A DNA stretch of 64,000 bases from Podospora comata. Its lineage: Eukaryota; Ascomycota; Sordariomycetes; Sordariales; Podosporaceae. The DNA lies in assembly GCA_017354895.1 (NCBI GenBank), contig CP071493.1, forward strand, positions 2,976,001-3,040,000, read 5' to 3'. Numbering within the stretch: the stretch's first letter is position 1; each line of letters starts with the position of its first letter. A model generated the notes under the pieces. That model was not told the origin of the DNA. It made no database searches and saw only the letters and a program-made list of their open reading frames with translations. The position numbers and the translations under genes were made by a program. Positions 1 through 12,283 of the stretch are shown here, piece by piece.

Positions 1-2363
1 AGGCAGGGAAGTTTCCTTTGGGTGGTATTATCAAGTGGTAGCTAAGGTGTGCTGTTATGGCGGCGAGACTTTTCAGTTCTAGGTTCGGCTTTACTTGCCA
101 TGCCATAGAAAGTGTACATCATTAGATACTATCACGACTTTCGAATAGCTGCCTACTTACTACCTACTTCATAGATGAAGGATGAAGTCTGTGAAACAGC
201 ACGAGAGTCAGCCGAGAATGCCGAAAGATGGAACTTTGGCCTTTCAAGATATCCTAACGGCCTACCAGCCATCGTTTTAGATCTACCAACTATATTCTCC
301 GGCTTTACAGAGCAACTGTTTATCCTCAACATAACTGCACCCTACGGCGCCAAATCTTCCAAATAAACACCACTTCTACACCCACTATACCCCCATCCCA
401 TCCTTTTGTTTGTCCAATCCCTATCCCAACCCAGACTTCAATCAATCTCACCCACCCTTCCAGAAGCGAACCAACCCGCGCGCCCCAACTTCCTCATCTT
501 TCACCATTAGTAACGAGCTACCTACCAAACGGGGCCCGCTTCGTTCCTCCTATTTCTCCTTTGTAACATACCGAGCTTCTGCTCAAGTTTCTCAACCCCG
601 AAGCTTCCTGCAGCAAATTCTTTGAATGAAAGAGGGCCAATAAAACGGCACAATTCCATCAAAGGGACCCAAAAATTCCCATGGGAATGGTACGACAAGG
701 ATTACGTTGATGGAAGGAGCCGGAGTCCAATGGCTCGTGGCTCGGGTTGCGGGTTTTGAGCTCTGGGGCCGGCGGGGGTGCATTCTTCCCTTCCCTTCTC
801 TTCCCTTCCCTTCTCTTCCCTTCCCTTCTCTTCCCTTCCCTTCTCTTCCCTTCCCTTCTCTTCCCTTCCCTTCTCTTCCCTTCCCTTCTCTTCCCTTCCC
901 TTCTCTTCCCTTCCCTTCTCTTCCCTTCCCTTCTCTTCCCTTCCCTTCTCTTCCCTTCCCGTACCTACATACATACGTGCTCTCTGTTCTGTGGGGGTTA
1001 GGTCTTGGAGTCTCAAACCAGAGCTAGAAGCAAAAAGCTTCCAAGCCCTACCTACTGATGAGTCGATCATAAAACACCTACCTACCTAACCTAACCTATT
1101 AACCCCCAGGCAAGTCATCAAAGAAAAAAGACCGAAAATACAACCAGAATCTACATGCTACTTAGCTCCCTCCTACCCCGTGTCTGACTTTCTAGCCAGA
1201 CTCTAGCATCCTTTCTTTGACCTCTCCATTCAAGAAAACTTCCTAGCTCTCTTCTCCCGCCCCCAATCGAACTATTTCATAGGTAGTCAAGTAAGAAAGT
1301 CATTGCGGTGACCTTCAGATAAGACAAGCTATCAAGGTCCTCAACCCTCCTCCCCAATCCTTTGACCCAACAGCTCAAGCCCATCCCATCTCTTCTTTAT
1401 TCCCTCATCACCAGTCCCGCACCTTCAAGCGCCAAGTGAACGGGTTGGCTGGTTTAACCCGTCTTCACCTTTATCTCCATCTCCCTTCCTATCCTAGATG
1501 GAACAACTTCGGCGTGTTGCTCGCCAACACCTTCCCACCCAACCAACAACACCTCATCAAAGCAAAGCATCAAAGAAACACCTTATCTGATCATCAACCA
1601 CACTGCACCACATCAAATCGCCATCACCCGGTTGAAATATCATTTCCTCACATTTGCAACTATGAGGAAAAGGCATTCTAGTCAACCTAAAATAATGATA
1701 CTTGTTCCCATGTCGGATCCGTTTCCATGTCCTTCCCATAAGCCCATCTGTCTGCCCTATTCCCATACCAGGGCAATCCAGTTCAGTTTCAGCCATGTGA
1801 TAAAAACCCGGAACCCTATTCATACACTCTGGTGTGATGACATGAAAAAACAACCCATAAGAACCCCATGTCAAAAAATATTGCAGTCTGATTCCATGAT
1901 CTGCTGCTGCTCTTTCTCATTCCATCCATCTCCCACGTTGTTCGCTCGCTCGCTAGCCATTTCACAACATAAAAACAACCGACACCCCAACCTCGTAACC
2001 TCTCCCAATGTAGTAGAAGGTAACTACCCCACTGTAGCTGCTTGTTTTGCCTTTTTGACCTGGCCTCTTGGGGGAAAGAATTGGACTCGTTTCACAGAGT
2101 CCCAGTCCAGCTGAAAGTTGACCCCGAACACCTTGACGAACTCCAGACAAAAAATATTGACAGGCCGACCCGAACTCCGTTCCCAAGCCAAATAAAGCCA
2201 TGTATCATGTAGGCAAAGCCCGTCCAACCCAATCTAGCCGGACCCATAAATTGGAAAAGCCTGTCTCAAACCAAATGACGTGGGTGGATGCATGCGTAGG
2301 GTAAAAGCCTTTTGAGCTCAAAAATTTTACACACATTTCTCTCTCGGTGTCTTGTTATGGAGT
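1..2363. other. Gene-free left flank
   Basis: I see no convincing coding region here. The short open frames conflict with one another, overlap simple repeats and lack splice-supported continuations. The stretch is pyrimidine-rich, carries the 15-bp minisatellite at 784-960 and runs of the ACCTACCT motif near 1075-1100. It lies 3' of the minus-strand gene at 2364, so its right end probably holds that gene's 3' UTR. Confidence 0.5.
784..960. repeat. 15-bp pyrimidine minisatellite
   Basis: About 11-12 near-perfect tandem copies of a 15-bp unit made only of C and T (TTCCCTTCTCTTCCC on the plus strand). The opposite strand is all purine. All frames through it are open, which produces artificial Gly-Arg-Glu-Glu-Lys or Ser-Leu-Pro-Phe ORFs that should not be taken as genes. 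Confidence 0.95.
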
Positions 2364-3233
2364 TCAGTCCATGTAAAAGTCACCCTTCAAGATGCGCTCT
2401 TGGAAGTGATCCGGCTTCTGCGGGGCACGGGGCCTCGGCTGAGCAGGCGGCGCTGGCATATCAGACACCGACCTGGCTCGGTCGTGACGAGGATTGATTG
2501 ACGAAGCCGAGACGGCGGGAGGTCCACCACGAGGAGGAGAGGCACTGAGGCCAGAGGCAAAGGAGAATGAGGGCCGGGCACCTTGGGCGACGGTGCTTTC
2601 GGCACGGGATCTAAGCTGATCGGACCAGTTGAAGCCTTGGTCTGATCGAGCGGTAGGAGAGCACAAGTCAGAACCTGTTCGAGCTTGGTTTGTGGTGCTT
2701 GCCTGAGGAGGGACTGTTCTGCCCCATGTGTAATTTCCAACACCTGCCGAAGCAAGAGGGGGTGTGGGTGGATTACTGCGGGCAGTACTGCCTCGTCGGG
2801 CCGGTTGGGAAGGCATACCATTTGCACTAGGACTGTTACCTCCACGCATGCCACGCATGGCTTGAGCGGCACCCAGGCTCATCCGGCGAGAGAAGGGAGT
2901 GGTGGGGGCGGTGTGGGACATGTCATCTCCGTCCTCGATGGCACTCTCGTTGATGGAATCGGAATTGGTGGAGACGCTGGCACGGCGCATAAAGGCAGCA
3001 GAGGTGTTGGTGGGAGAGGTTCCCGGAAGACCAAAGGTGGCAACAGAGACTCTTCGGCGCTGGTTGTCCAGCATGGACGTGGCCAAGGGGGTGGGGAAGC
3101 CCGTGACTGAGGGTTGCGAGATGGAATTGCTCCGGAAGAGGCTGGTGAGAGTGTTGGAGGTCACAGACCCGCGTCTCTGTTGTCGTGCCATATCGTTGTT
3201 GGAGTTGTTGGAGGATGAGTTGTCTGAAGACAT
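2364..3233 (-). CDS. Conserved Ser/Arg-rich fungal protein of unknown function
   Basis: A single-exon frame of 289 residues. The N-terminus is Ser/Asn-rich. The body carries at least five basophilic kinase-type sites: R-R-G-S twice, R-R-R-V-S, R-R-A-S and R-R-M-S. The last residues (about 278-289) read E-R-I-L-K-G-D-F-Y-M-D, which I recognise as the most conserved part of a family found across filamentous ascomycetes with no assigned function. There is no signal peptide, membrane segment or enzyme motif, and composition predicts intrinsic disorder. The R-R-x-S sites fit the protein kinase A consensus, so regulation by cAMP signalling is a reasonable inference but not shown. The first ATG of the frame is used; the next Met is at residue 15. 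A gene desert of about 5 kb lies upstream. Confidence 0.82.
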   Translation of the reverse strand: MSSDNSSSNNSNNDMARQQRRGSVTSNTLTSLFRSNSISQPSVTGFPTPLATSMLDNQRRRVSVATFGLPGTSPTNTSAAFMRRASVSTNSDSINESAIEDGDDMSHTAPTTPFSRRMSLGAAQAMRGMRGGNSPSANGMPSQPARRGSTARSNPPTPPLASAGVGNYTWGRTVPPQASTTNQARTGSDLCSPTARSDQGFNWSDQLRSRAESTVAQGARPSFSFASGLSASPPRGGPPAVSASSINPRHDRARSVSDMPAPPAQPRPRAPQKPDHFQERILKGDFYMD

Positions 3234-6200
3234 GATGAAGGAGGGGGGGCTTGAAGAGCCAGAGAACGCCAGGACTTATATCGAAGGGGACGAAAGTGTG
3301 CGTTTAACGTCCTCGTGTGAGGCGGCAAGGATGGCCTTTCAGGAGGGCGGGAGTGGCTTCGGGAAAATCGGTAGTAGGGTGGAAGTGTAGCAGCGTGTGC
3401 CGACTCGTATGTTTTGTAGATTGCAATGGTTCGAGTCCTGTGCACACCGGCGCCTTCGATGTAGTGGAGGTGAAACGCTTAAATGGCAAACTGTTGTGGG
3501 GGGTGGGATGACGAGAATGACGAGGGGTGGTGCAACGCCAGGGCACTCGGGTCTGAATGGCTCGCGCGCTGTCGACTTTTCTTTGTTGACGAACAGCCAG
3601 GTGTTCAGGTAATGGACGGGATGATCGGCAGGCCTCGTTCGATGGGAGAAGCACGGTCACGTTTTGGGTGGGTGGGAAAGACGACAGGTACAAGGCTGTT
3701 GCGATATTGCGGTCCTTTCCTTTCCTTTGTCTACAATGGCAGCAGCGGTCCGTCTCTGCCTATCTGGCTGTCGAGACGGGGCCAGGCTGCGGGCGGGGTG
3801 CTTCCTCAGACGCTGCAGAATGGGGGGGGGGGTCTGACTCGATTGGCGCCGACAGCGGACGATGGCGGGGAATGTGTTGGGGAAAGTGGTGTTTGAGAGT
3901 GAGATGGAAAGTCCAAGCAGCTGCGGATCAATTTGAGGTGTGAAGAGGAAGGAAAAGAAGGCGGTCGTTCTGTCCTCTTTGCTCTTGCCTCTTGACTTTG
4001 CCAGTTCCATCACCACCGACAAGCGGCGGTGGTAGTACTAACTACTATGGGAAGCGGCGTCGATCACTGGTTCGGCCAGCACAGACGCCGCTATCAGCGT
4101 GTCCATCACACATTGGGCGATGTGATTGGCTACCGCTCCAGCGAGTGGACCAAACACTGCTGCTATGACCAATGGCGTCTGCAGAAAGGCTGCCGGTCTG
4201 GGGGTTAGCGTCCCCATCCCCCAGGGGAACGACCCCGGGACTAGCAGTTTAAAGTGAAGCCAAGATCCCAGCTTTCGACGTCACGGCCCCACATTAAACT
4301 TCACCCAATCGAACGATATGCGGGGTAGTCGAACAACTGCCAGTCTCTCTCGCAACTCCCTGACATCCCCCAGCACAAGACATGTGCTGCCTCTTGGGCG
4401 CTGAAAACGGTCAGCACGATGGGATTGAAGGATGCGCATTGCATGATGTCGCGTCTTTGGCAGCCTTCCACAGAAACCGTGAAAACAAAGATACCCTCTT
4501 GGCGAAGAGATGCATCACTGCGGCGGGCGAGCATGTGGCTTTGAGCGTAGCCAAATTAGGCATGTTGTAGTCTACTATAAAACGGCCTGGACTGGAATTT
4601 ACCGTCCGACCATCCATACGTCCCTCGTCCTTGCCATTGCCTCTCACGAGATGCACATCACTTTTGCCACAGAACTGTCTTGTTTGCTGATGAGATCTGC
4701 CCCTAATCAACAATGACTGCAGCGAGATCCAATATTGGCATATGAGAAGGGCGACGCAGGACCCCTTCTTTCCTCTCCCCCAATCAACGGACCGTCAAGC
4801 ACAACCGCTTCCCCTCTTTTCACCGGTCAACAGCTGCAATGGTGCCGGGCTGCAAACTGATGCAACCACCAAATGCATCATATTCGTAAGCCGCCTTCTG
4901 GACTCTCAAAATGTCATGCGAAGACAGCTGTGTAGGGAAAAGGAGCAATCAATCGATTGACGGACAGTTGCTCCGGCTGCTTCCCCCCACCCGATCACTC
5001 TCAGGAAGGGTCTGAAACCTTTTGTCTTGGGGACCACGACACCATCAATGAGATCAACAGAGCTTTCCTGTCTATCTTGTGGGGGCCTTCCCTGCACCAC
5101 CACAACCACCACGTCTCAGCTACATGAAAGGATCCCATCCACCAATTCCAGGTGACCATGCCCGCAGTAGTCGCGCCAACTATCCTCTGACTTGGCTCCT
5201 TGTTAGTCCCCAGTCTGGCACACCTGGCCAATTCGGTGCCGGGGAGATAAAGCATACTGCAGCAACCCAAGCCAGCCCAGCAACTCCAAAGCAACCCTCC
5301 GGAAGAGAGCAATGCCAATGAGGTCGTCTTTCCGCACCTGAAGGGATCTGGTTGACTCCAGTTTTCCAGCCTGCCTGCATGACGGTTGAGTTGTAGATTG
5401 GCGAATCCTTTTACACTTGCATACTGCCCCCTGCTCCATCATCTCTCGCTTCCAACCGTTCTGTCAGTCTTGAGTGCTGTACAGTACTTTGCTCGAGATT
5501 GGATTGACAAGAAGCTTAATGGGCCGAACACCACCATTCCCCCATTCTCATCGAGCCCCTCAATGAGCGACGTGGCAAATGTCATCACCTCCCATCTCGC
5601 CAAAGTGTTCCGGAGATAACACCGCCCAAACTGACCACTGAGAAGGTGGCGTACACCATGATGATGGCAGTCGATCGGGCATTTTGAAATGTCGTAGAGT
5701 GTCAAACGCCAGATTGCTCATTTGCCATGTGCGTAAGGAGGTTTCATATTCTCAGCAAGCCACACCATCAGACAACAGTGTGACATATGTCCCATAGCAC
5801 CATAAGGCATACACTGGGGAAGCACAAACACCAGCAGGTGTGTGAGACACAACTTGGAAGGCAGCGGGGGTAATATATGCCTCTCGAGTTCAACGAGCCA
5901 CGCGGGTGTCATTGTTTTCACTTGAAGGCTTCAAACTTTGCCGAGTTCCGTTTCACGAACATGAAGCTGAACCTCGTGTGTAGCTACAACTTTCTCTTTT
6001 CAAAGGGCCATCGAACTGGCACTTCTATACGGTGCTCCAGGCCTGTCCTATCGGAACCCAGCATCGTATTCTCAACTACCTACCTTTTTTCTGGTCCCAT
6101 CCCATCTTATTACCATCTGCAAATTCCCCGCATTTGTCGGCCATTCCGAGAAGTGGGCGCATGCAATATACTTACTCCTCTCCTCTTTCCAGTTTACCTA

Positions 6201-6717
6201 TCCCATCCATCATGATGAGGGGCCAAAAGTCAACTCAAGTATGACAACCTGCTGGCTCTTTCCCCCATCCCTACCTACCTACCTACTTCACCCAATCTTT
6301 ACGGATCACCTGGTAGCACACCGTTGAAACTTTAAATCTCCCACAGTCGTCTGGGGGAGGGGGTTCGTCTCCCCAGAGAACAGACAATTTGACTTTGACA
6401 ACTCCCATGAATCTGGGAACATGGGTCGCAGGGGAGGTAGCTAACCTCCAGGAAAAGGGGTTTTAGCTCCAAGGGAGCTTTCTACTGGATTTGATCAATG
6501 GGGAAATATTCTCCTGCTTTGGGGGCCCAAAAGTTGCCCGTAGAGCGAGAGAGAGCAAACCGGTTTCCACAATCAAAATAACAGGTCTGTTCGTCCCCGT
6601 AGAAGAGTGTGCGCGACCAGAGTCCATGCATGCTCTTTGGCCTTTCAACAACACAGTGGACAAACCTTGGTGGTGTTAAGACGGACATGTGGAGGGTGGA
6701 AGCCCGAGCCAATAACC

Positions 6718-6719
6718 TA

Positions 6720-6752
<33 letters not shown>

Positions 6753-6773
6753 ACACACACCCACTCACACACT
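6718..6773. repeat. (CA)n microsatellite
   Basis: An imperfect run of CA dinucleotides, about 56 bp, interrupted by TC and CC. Not coding. Confidence 0.95.
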
Positions 6774-7918
6774 TACTTTTGTTTCTTGTCAAGGTGGGTT
6801 GGGAGAGATGGGGGAGAAAGGCAAGTCTGTGTGACAGGCCCCTCATCTCTCACCTCTCTCACTGCATCTCTCCTTCGTGTCTGTAGACATTCGTTTTTCC
6901 TCCATTTTTAGACCCAAGCCTCCCGTTCTATTCATACATTCTGTTTATCAAGGTATCACAACAACGGGTAACTGCACTGCTCAATCCCGCCCCTCGCTGC
7001 CTTGTCATTCTCGCCTTCATGTCTTGTCTTGTGCCCCCTCTCACCCATCACCCAAGCACCACCCCCACTAGCGACCCAAAAGGGGGGTTTCCGACGGGGA
7101 TACAACGGGTTTGTCCACATCTCCAACCTTCCCCGGTAGACTTAAACAAAAGCAAATCCATTTCCAGGAGGCCTTCCAACCCGGGGCCGGGCTCATGTGA
7201 TCACTCCCTATCGGTAATCCCCCCAACCAACACCACAAACCATCCAGATAGATGGGTGTCTATACTCGTAGTTTGTCCCTATCTATCTATTTCCCCTACC
7301 GGTGGGGCTTGATAACAACACAACGATTGACATCGTTGATATTCACCATCGGCCGTTTCTATCTGCACAAGAGCACTCACTCCATCCACCTGCAAAAGGT
7401 AGTAAAACAGTCTTCATAAAAAGGGGGCTGATGAGACAGAAAGCATGCTCAAGTCAAAATCTCCTGTCCTTGCATACCACTCGAACCAGCTCCCGTTCCA
7501 CATGGCCCAATTCCTACATAACGTCAACATACCACCAGATCTCCGTGCAATAAACCCCTATCTGTATCACTTCACATGCACCGTCACCTCACATTCGCAA
7601 CCCCCGCCCATTCATAACAAAGGCAAAGACAATTACGGGGTATCTCATCCACCGCCTACACCACCTCATGTAAAACAACAAAGCAAAGCTAGCTCACTAA
7701 ATGGTATATACACTCTCTCGCTCGCTTCCATATGTTTATCTCATGTTATGTTGTTATCTTTCCCCCACAAAAAGAAATAGAAAGGAAAATTTCAAATACA
7801 AATAGAATACATACATCACCCATTGTTCTTCGTTCAACATTGCCAAAAGACCTCCCTTCCCCCTTTTCCTAGTCCCCCCTCCCCCCGTGAATTATCTCTT
7901 TTTTTTTCTCCCCGTCGC

Positions 7919-7937
7919 AAAAAAAAAAAAAAAAAAA
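7919..7937. repeat. Poly-A tract (A19)
   Basis: Nineteen consecutive A residues on the plus strand, close to the 3' end of the minus-strand BTB gene. Confidence 0.9.
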
Positions 7938-8216
7938 CATAACAAGCCCAGAAAAATACCAACCCAAGTTTCCCTTACTACTCCGTTTTGTGATGCAAGA
8001 TGCAAATGTTTGTTGTGTTGCTTGATGGGGCCGCCATATACTCGTTACAGTAAGTTTTCCGCTCGAAAAAAAAACAAAAAATCAAGCCATAAAAATATTT
8101 TTTGTTGTTGTTCACCCACCCTCCCCTCATCAAATCAATCCGCTGACCCCTCCCCCATCGCTAGCCCAATCAACAAGCGCAAGTAGAAGAATCACAATCG
8201 TGATGACAACTCAATC

Positions 8217-11105
8217 CTAGTGAATCGCACTGGGCGTAGGCGTGAGATCCCCCCCGTCTTGCCCCCCCTCCTTGGAAGCAATCGCAGTCACCACCAAGTC
8301 ATTACCCGTCCTTTCCTCACCACCCGCCTCATCCGCATCGTCCTCAAAAACCACCGGAATCATCGTCGACCCGCTCATAACGTCGTCTCCGGCCATGGAA
8401 GTAACCGGGGTAAAAGCCGTAATCGTCGAACGTTCGTCGTCGTCATCATCGGGGCCGCTCTCTTCCGAGCCTACCGCCTTTCGTTGCTCCTTCGTGGCAG
8501 GCCGCCAGGTGTCCTCATCCCAGGGGTTGACCAAATCATCCGAAACACTGTGAGGCCTTTCCCTTCTTTCTTCCTCCAGGTCCTCGTGCGGCTTTTCCGA
8601 TTGTTCTCGCTGGTCGGGCTGGCTCACTTGCTCCGGCTGCTCCGGTTGCTTCTGTGGAGCCGGTGTAGACCCGGGGTTGCCGATGATCCACAGGTTACCA
8701 TCTTCGTCCTCCACCTCCTCCGGCTGGTGGTATTCCTCCGGCTCGTCCCTCTTCCTCCAGTCCCGGTTCCATGGGCAACGCCAGTCATTATCCGCGCGCG
8801 CTCTTGAACACCCTCGTGGGTAGAAGTACTTAGATCCTCCCATTCGGCCGTCTCTGGCACACCTAGCTCCGCCGAATTCCCGGTCCCTTCCCCTTCTTCC
8901 TGGCCCAATACCATTGACATGAGTCCTGTCTATCCGCTCCCAAATATCGTTGCCCCAAACACCATCATTAGGCAGCCGGCTCGCCGGTGCCGATGCGGGT
9001 TGGGATATTGGTGCCGGGGTCTCGACTGGCGGCTGTACACTCTCCTGCTTCTGAGGAAGCTGAGCCTTGAGTCTGGCTTGTGACTGATCCCAACTTGCCT
9101 TCCATAATACGTTGGTATTCCTTGCTGTTTCAGCGGTATGTTGGGCTTCGGGTTGGTGTTGCTCTTGGTGTTGCTCTTGGTGTTGCTCTTGGTGTTGCTC
9201 TTGGTGTTGCTCTTGATGTTGGCCTTGTATTGGGATCTGGCCCTGTTGCTGGTGCTGACTTTCTTGTAGATGCTGGCTTTGCTGTTGAGCAGCGATCATG
9301 CCGCTTTCTTTCAGAGGTTCCATCGCCCCGACACTTCCGAAGAAGATGGCATCATTTACCAAGTTCGGGTAGAGGAATCCAACCCAGCTCATGCTGAAAA
9401 CCTGCTTGAATCCGCGATCCAGGATGAGGTACAGCATCGAGACATCGATGAGTTTGGCCATGGCTAACCTTAGATTTCTCATCAACACATTTGTGCCCTG
9501 CTCATACATCATGCTAAGAGCCCATCCGAGTGGGTTGTATAGGTTGAAAAGCTCTGGGTTGGGCTCTTGAAGACTGTTGGGAGAGCGCTCTTGGAGGATG
9601 GGAAGGTATTCTCCGATGATTGCCGTAGCCTCGTTAAGACGAGCCACGGCGAAATCCATCATGGCGGTGTATTCGATGGAGGCACCGGCGATGTAGAGAA
9701 AGGTGTTGAATCGGAGCGGCTCGCCATAAAGTGGAGCGTTTCTGTCGTAGTAGGCATCTGGGTAGCTCTTGAGATACATGAATTGCAGCGCGTAGCCTAG
9801 TTGCATGGCATCATGGCCGTCAAGCTCAAAGCGAATGTATCCAGCCTAGCACATATGTCAGGGCACTAGATCACGTTGAGGGGATCTGGAATACCTACTG
9901 GATCTTTGGGAGGGAGGCGCTCTCTCATGAACTCGGATTCTCGAGACAAGATGTCATGATGTACCTGCCAAGACTTGTCTTTACATACCACTAATACGTC
10001 CCATTCATATTGAGTATCCCAGAGTCTATTAAACCATTAGATAACATGTTCTTGTTCACAAAAACCTACCAACTTACGAATATTCTCCCTTATCGTGAGC
10101 GGCAATCACCGTGGCAGTGCGCTCTGCCCTTTGTTTGATAAAGTCAAGTTGTGCGGCATCAACCGCTGGCGCTTCGCTGGTCACATTCTCAGGCTCTTCT
10201 CTGATGGGTGAAGGTATGTCGGGGGCCGAGAAGCGACGGGCTCTCTGACGAGCAATTACCATGTCTGATTCAGAGGTGCTGGGCTTCTTAGTGGGTGAAT
10301 CACAGACTCCAGCGCTGTTGTGGCGTTTCCTATCCGCTGGTTTCGTTGCTGAAGTCGAAAACGAATTCCTCTTGTGGTGGCCCTTATGCCTAGATTTCAA
10401 TTTGGGAGTCGTCTTGTCTGTCACCGGCAAAGCTGGCGGCGGCGGTTGTGAGCTCAGGGAACCCTGGTGCAAGGTTTTCTCCCTGGAACCTGGTTGAGAC
10501 CCGGGTGTTTTCGCCTTTGCGTCGCTTGAGTTTCTCCAGTTGCTCGACTGCGAAGATTTTGAGGGCATTTTTGCAGTGGGCTCATGGGCAATCGAGGGAT
10601 ATTCCGTGTCTGCTGGCTTGGTTGTGCTGGTTTTGGGTGCCTTGATGAGAACTTGGGCTTTCTTGCCAGAGGCGACTTGGGCATAACTTTGAGTTCTGGT
10701 GACAGTGGGGGCGCTTTTTGCTTTATGTTTTTCGGGTGACTGAGGTTTTGGCTGAGGTGGATTCCGTGGCGGTTCGCGAGCCGGCTTTTTCAACTGAGGA
10801 AACTCGGCGGAGGAGTTGTCTTTGGTATCCTTGACCTGGCGGTTCGGGCCGGGCCCTGGTGCAGTGTTCCTGTCTCGACCTGGCTTGCGGTTTTGTTTGT
10901 GTTTTTGAAGCTGGTCTTGAGCACGCATCGCACCCTCAGGGCACTCCTTTTCTCCTTCTTTGGTGGTCGTTGGGGGCTCCTTGGTATCCTTGGTGGCTGG
11001 CTTAGACTTTGAAGCGAGGACTTTGCGATTCTTAATCGTGTCTCCTTTCAAAATTCTAGCATAGGAGAGCGAGGGTTGCCTCGCTGGAGGGTCTCGGGAA
11101 TTCAT
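8217..11105 (-). CDS. BTB/POZ-domain protein with long disordered flanks
   Basis: Three exons: 11105-10078, 10025-9899 and 9845-8217 (introns GTAAGT...TAG and GTAGGT...TAG). Phases agree and give 927 residues. The first 343 residues are basic, Ser/Pro/Lys-rich and disordered, with an S-Y-A-x-I-L-K-G-D motif near the start. Exons 2-3 then encode a BTB fold: W-D-V-L-V-V-C-K-D, then W-Q-V-H-H-D-I-L-S-R-E-S-E-F, then G-Y-I-R-F-E-L-D-G-H-D. This is the pattern of fungal BTB proteins that bind partners through dimerisation, often as cullin-3 adaptors; the partner here is unknown. The C-terminal half is acidic and Gln/Pro-rich and contains an H-Q-E-Q repeat from a 12-bp minisatellite (9157-9216). 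The start is the first ATG in frame. The middle exon was missed by simple ORF reading but is needed for the domain. Confidence 0.85.
9157..9216 (-). repeat. 12-bp coding minisatellite in the BTB gene
   Basis: Five head-to-tail copies of TGTTGCTCTTGG (plus strand). On the coding strand they encode His-Gln-Glu-Gln units. The last copy has one base change. Copy number is likely to vary between strains. Confidence 0.92.
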
Positions 11106-12283
11106 GGCAAGTGCCGGCGGCTATGCTGTATCCGGTGCCAATGTGGCTCAAGGTGGATGTGATGAGCGGGTGGTGATGTCAAGGTCGCATGCGAAGCATC
11201 AACATGGTCGGGGCAGATCGCTGCAGGAAGGAAACAAAATAAAACCTGCCCAAAAACTTGATCCAAGTTGGACGATTGTTCGCTTTTGAGGCAGATGGGT
11301 GTGAAATATGAAATGTGCGTGTGCTGTGCGGGCTGTTAGCAAGTTGACGAGCTTGAGGAAGTCAGTCGCAGTTGTGCAGAAAAAGGTAACTTGATTGGAC
11401 TTTGTCTGAGAGATCAAGTGATCAAGAAAGAATCGTGGATGTCACGCCGTGGTTTTGTGGTGTGCGGTCGTCGCAAACATCGGCCTCTTGTTGAAATTTT
11501 GTTGTTTGTTGACGGCGATGCTCCACGGCCAGCTTCCCTCTCCAGACTTTTTGCACTTTTTGCGCAATTTTTCCGTTTTTCGCGGCTCTGAGCAACCCGG
11601 TCGGTCGCCAAAATAGAGACGAAATGCTCAGAACACGCAAATTGGCCGCTCAATGGTAGAACTGGAGCTCAATCAAAGAAAAAGGTTGTTGCGCTGGTCG
11701 GTTTTCGTAGCTTAATATGTGTTGCTCTCGTGGCTTTGGAGCGCATGATGGGTGCATCGGCCCTCAATTCACCTTCACTGTTGGGATTCACACAAGCATC
11801 ATTTCATCTTATCTCGCCTGGCTGCTTGCTCCGTGCAGCAGCGGGCAGCGGGCCGCTCCTGCTTTGTATTTCACTAGATCACTGACAGAGGGGGAAGGCA
11901 CGATCAAGCCCGGGCTAAGGCAGGCAGGCTATTTTGGGGCAGACATCCCATCCCTTGTGATTAAAGTACCTTGATTCTTGGGACACCTAATGGAACCTGA
12001 TAAACACCCTTGACTCCATTCCTAACCTGGCGCAATGCAATGCTCGCTCAAAGCCACTTGTATAACCGTCCTGTTCTGCAACACAGTCATGACACCACGA
12101 CTCGTCTCATTTACCGTGGACATGTGCCCCTCTCTGAACGAGGTGCCAGATGCTAGTTCCAAATGCCAATGTCAGACTTCTCCTGACTAATATATGCCAC
12201 AGCCCCTCCTACTTAGCGCCATTGCTTTCGGTTTGCCGTACGTCGAGGATGGATATTCTTTCGCGTGCTGTGTCATTCAGATC
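11106..12283. other. Intergenic region between BTB and PXR1 genes
   Basis: Upstream region of the BTB gene and 3' flank of PXR1, both on the minus strand. No coding frame that I can support; only short conflicting ORFs. Confidence 0.5.

Larger units (their letters stand above)
3234..8216. other. 5-kb region without a supportable gene
   Basis: Only short, mutually overlapping frames with no recognisable protein, and no consistent intron chain that would join them. The first few hundred bases are the promoter and probable 5' UTR of the minus-strand gene starting at 3233. The right end is probably the 3' UTR of the BTB gene ending at 8217. The region holds a (CA)n microsatellite (6718-6773), repeated CTACCTAC motifs (about 6271-6290) and an A19 tract (7919-7937). 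A long non-coding transcript or a gene with very short exons cannot be excluded. Confidence 0.45.

Noticed and set aside
702-1090. Overlapping ORFs of 84-122 codons on both strands
   Set aside because: They are translations of the 15-bp C/T minisatellite in different frames and show only the repeat.
1075-1105. CCTAACCTAACC resembling telomeric repeat
   Set aside because: Fungal telomeres are CCCTAA repeats; this is a short variant of the ACCTACCT motif found elsewhere in the window and is not at a sequence end.
3420-3450. GGTTCGAGTCC resembling a tRNA B box
   Set aside because: No pairing stems around it and no A box upstream.
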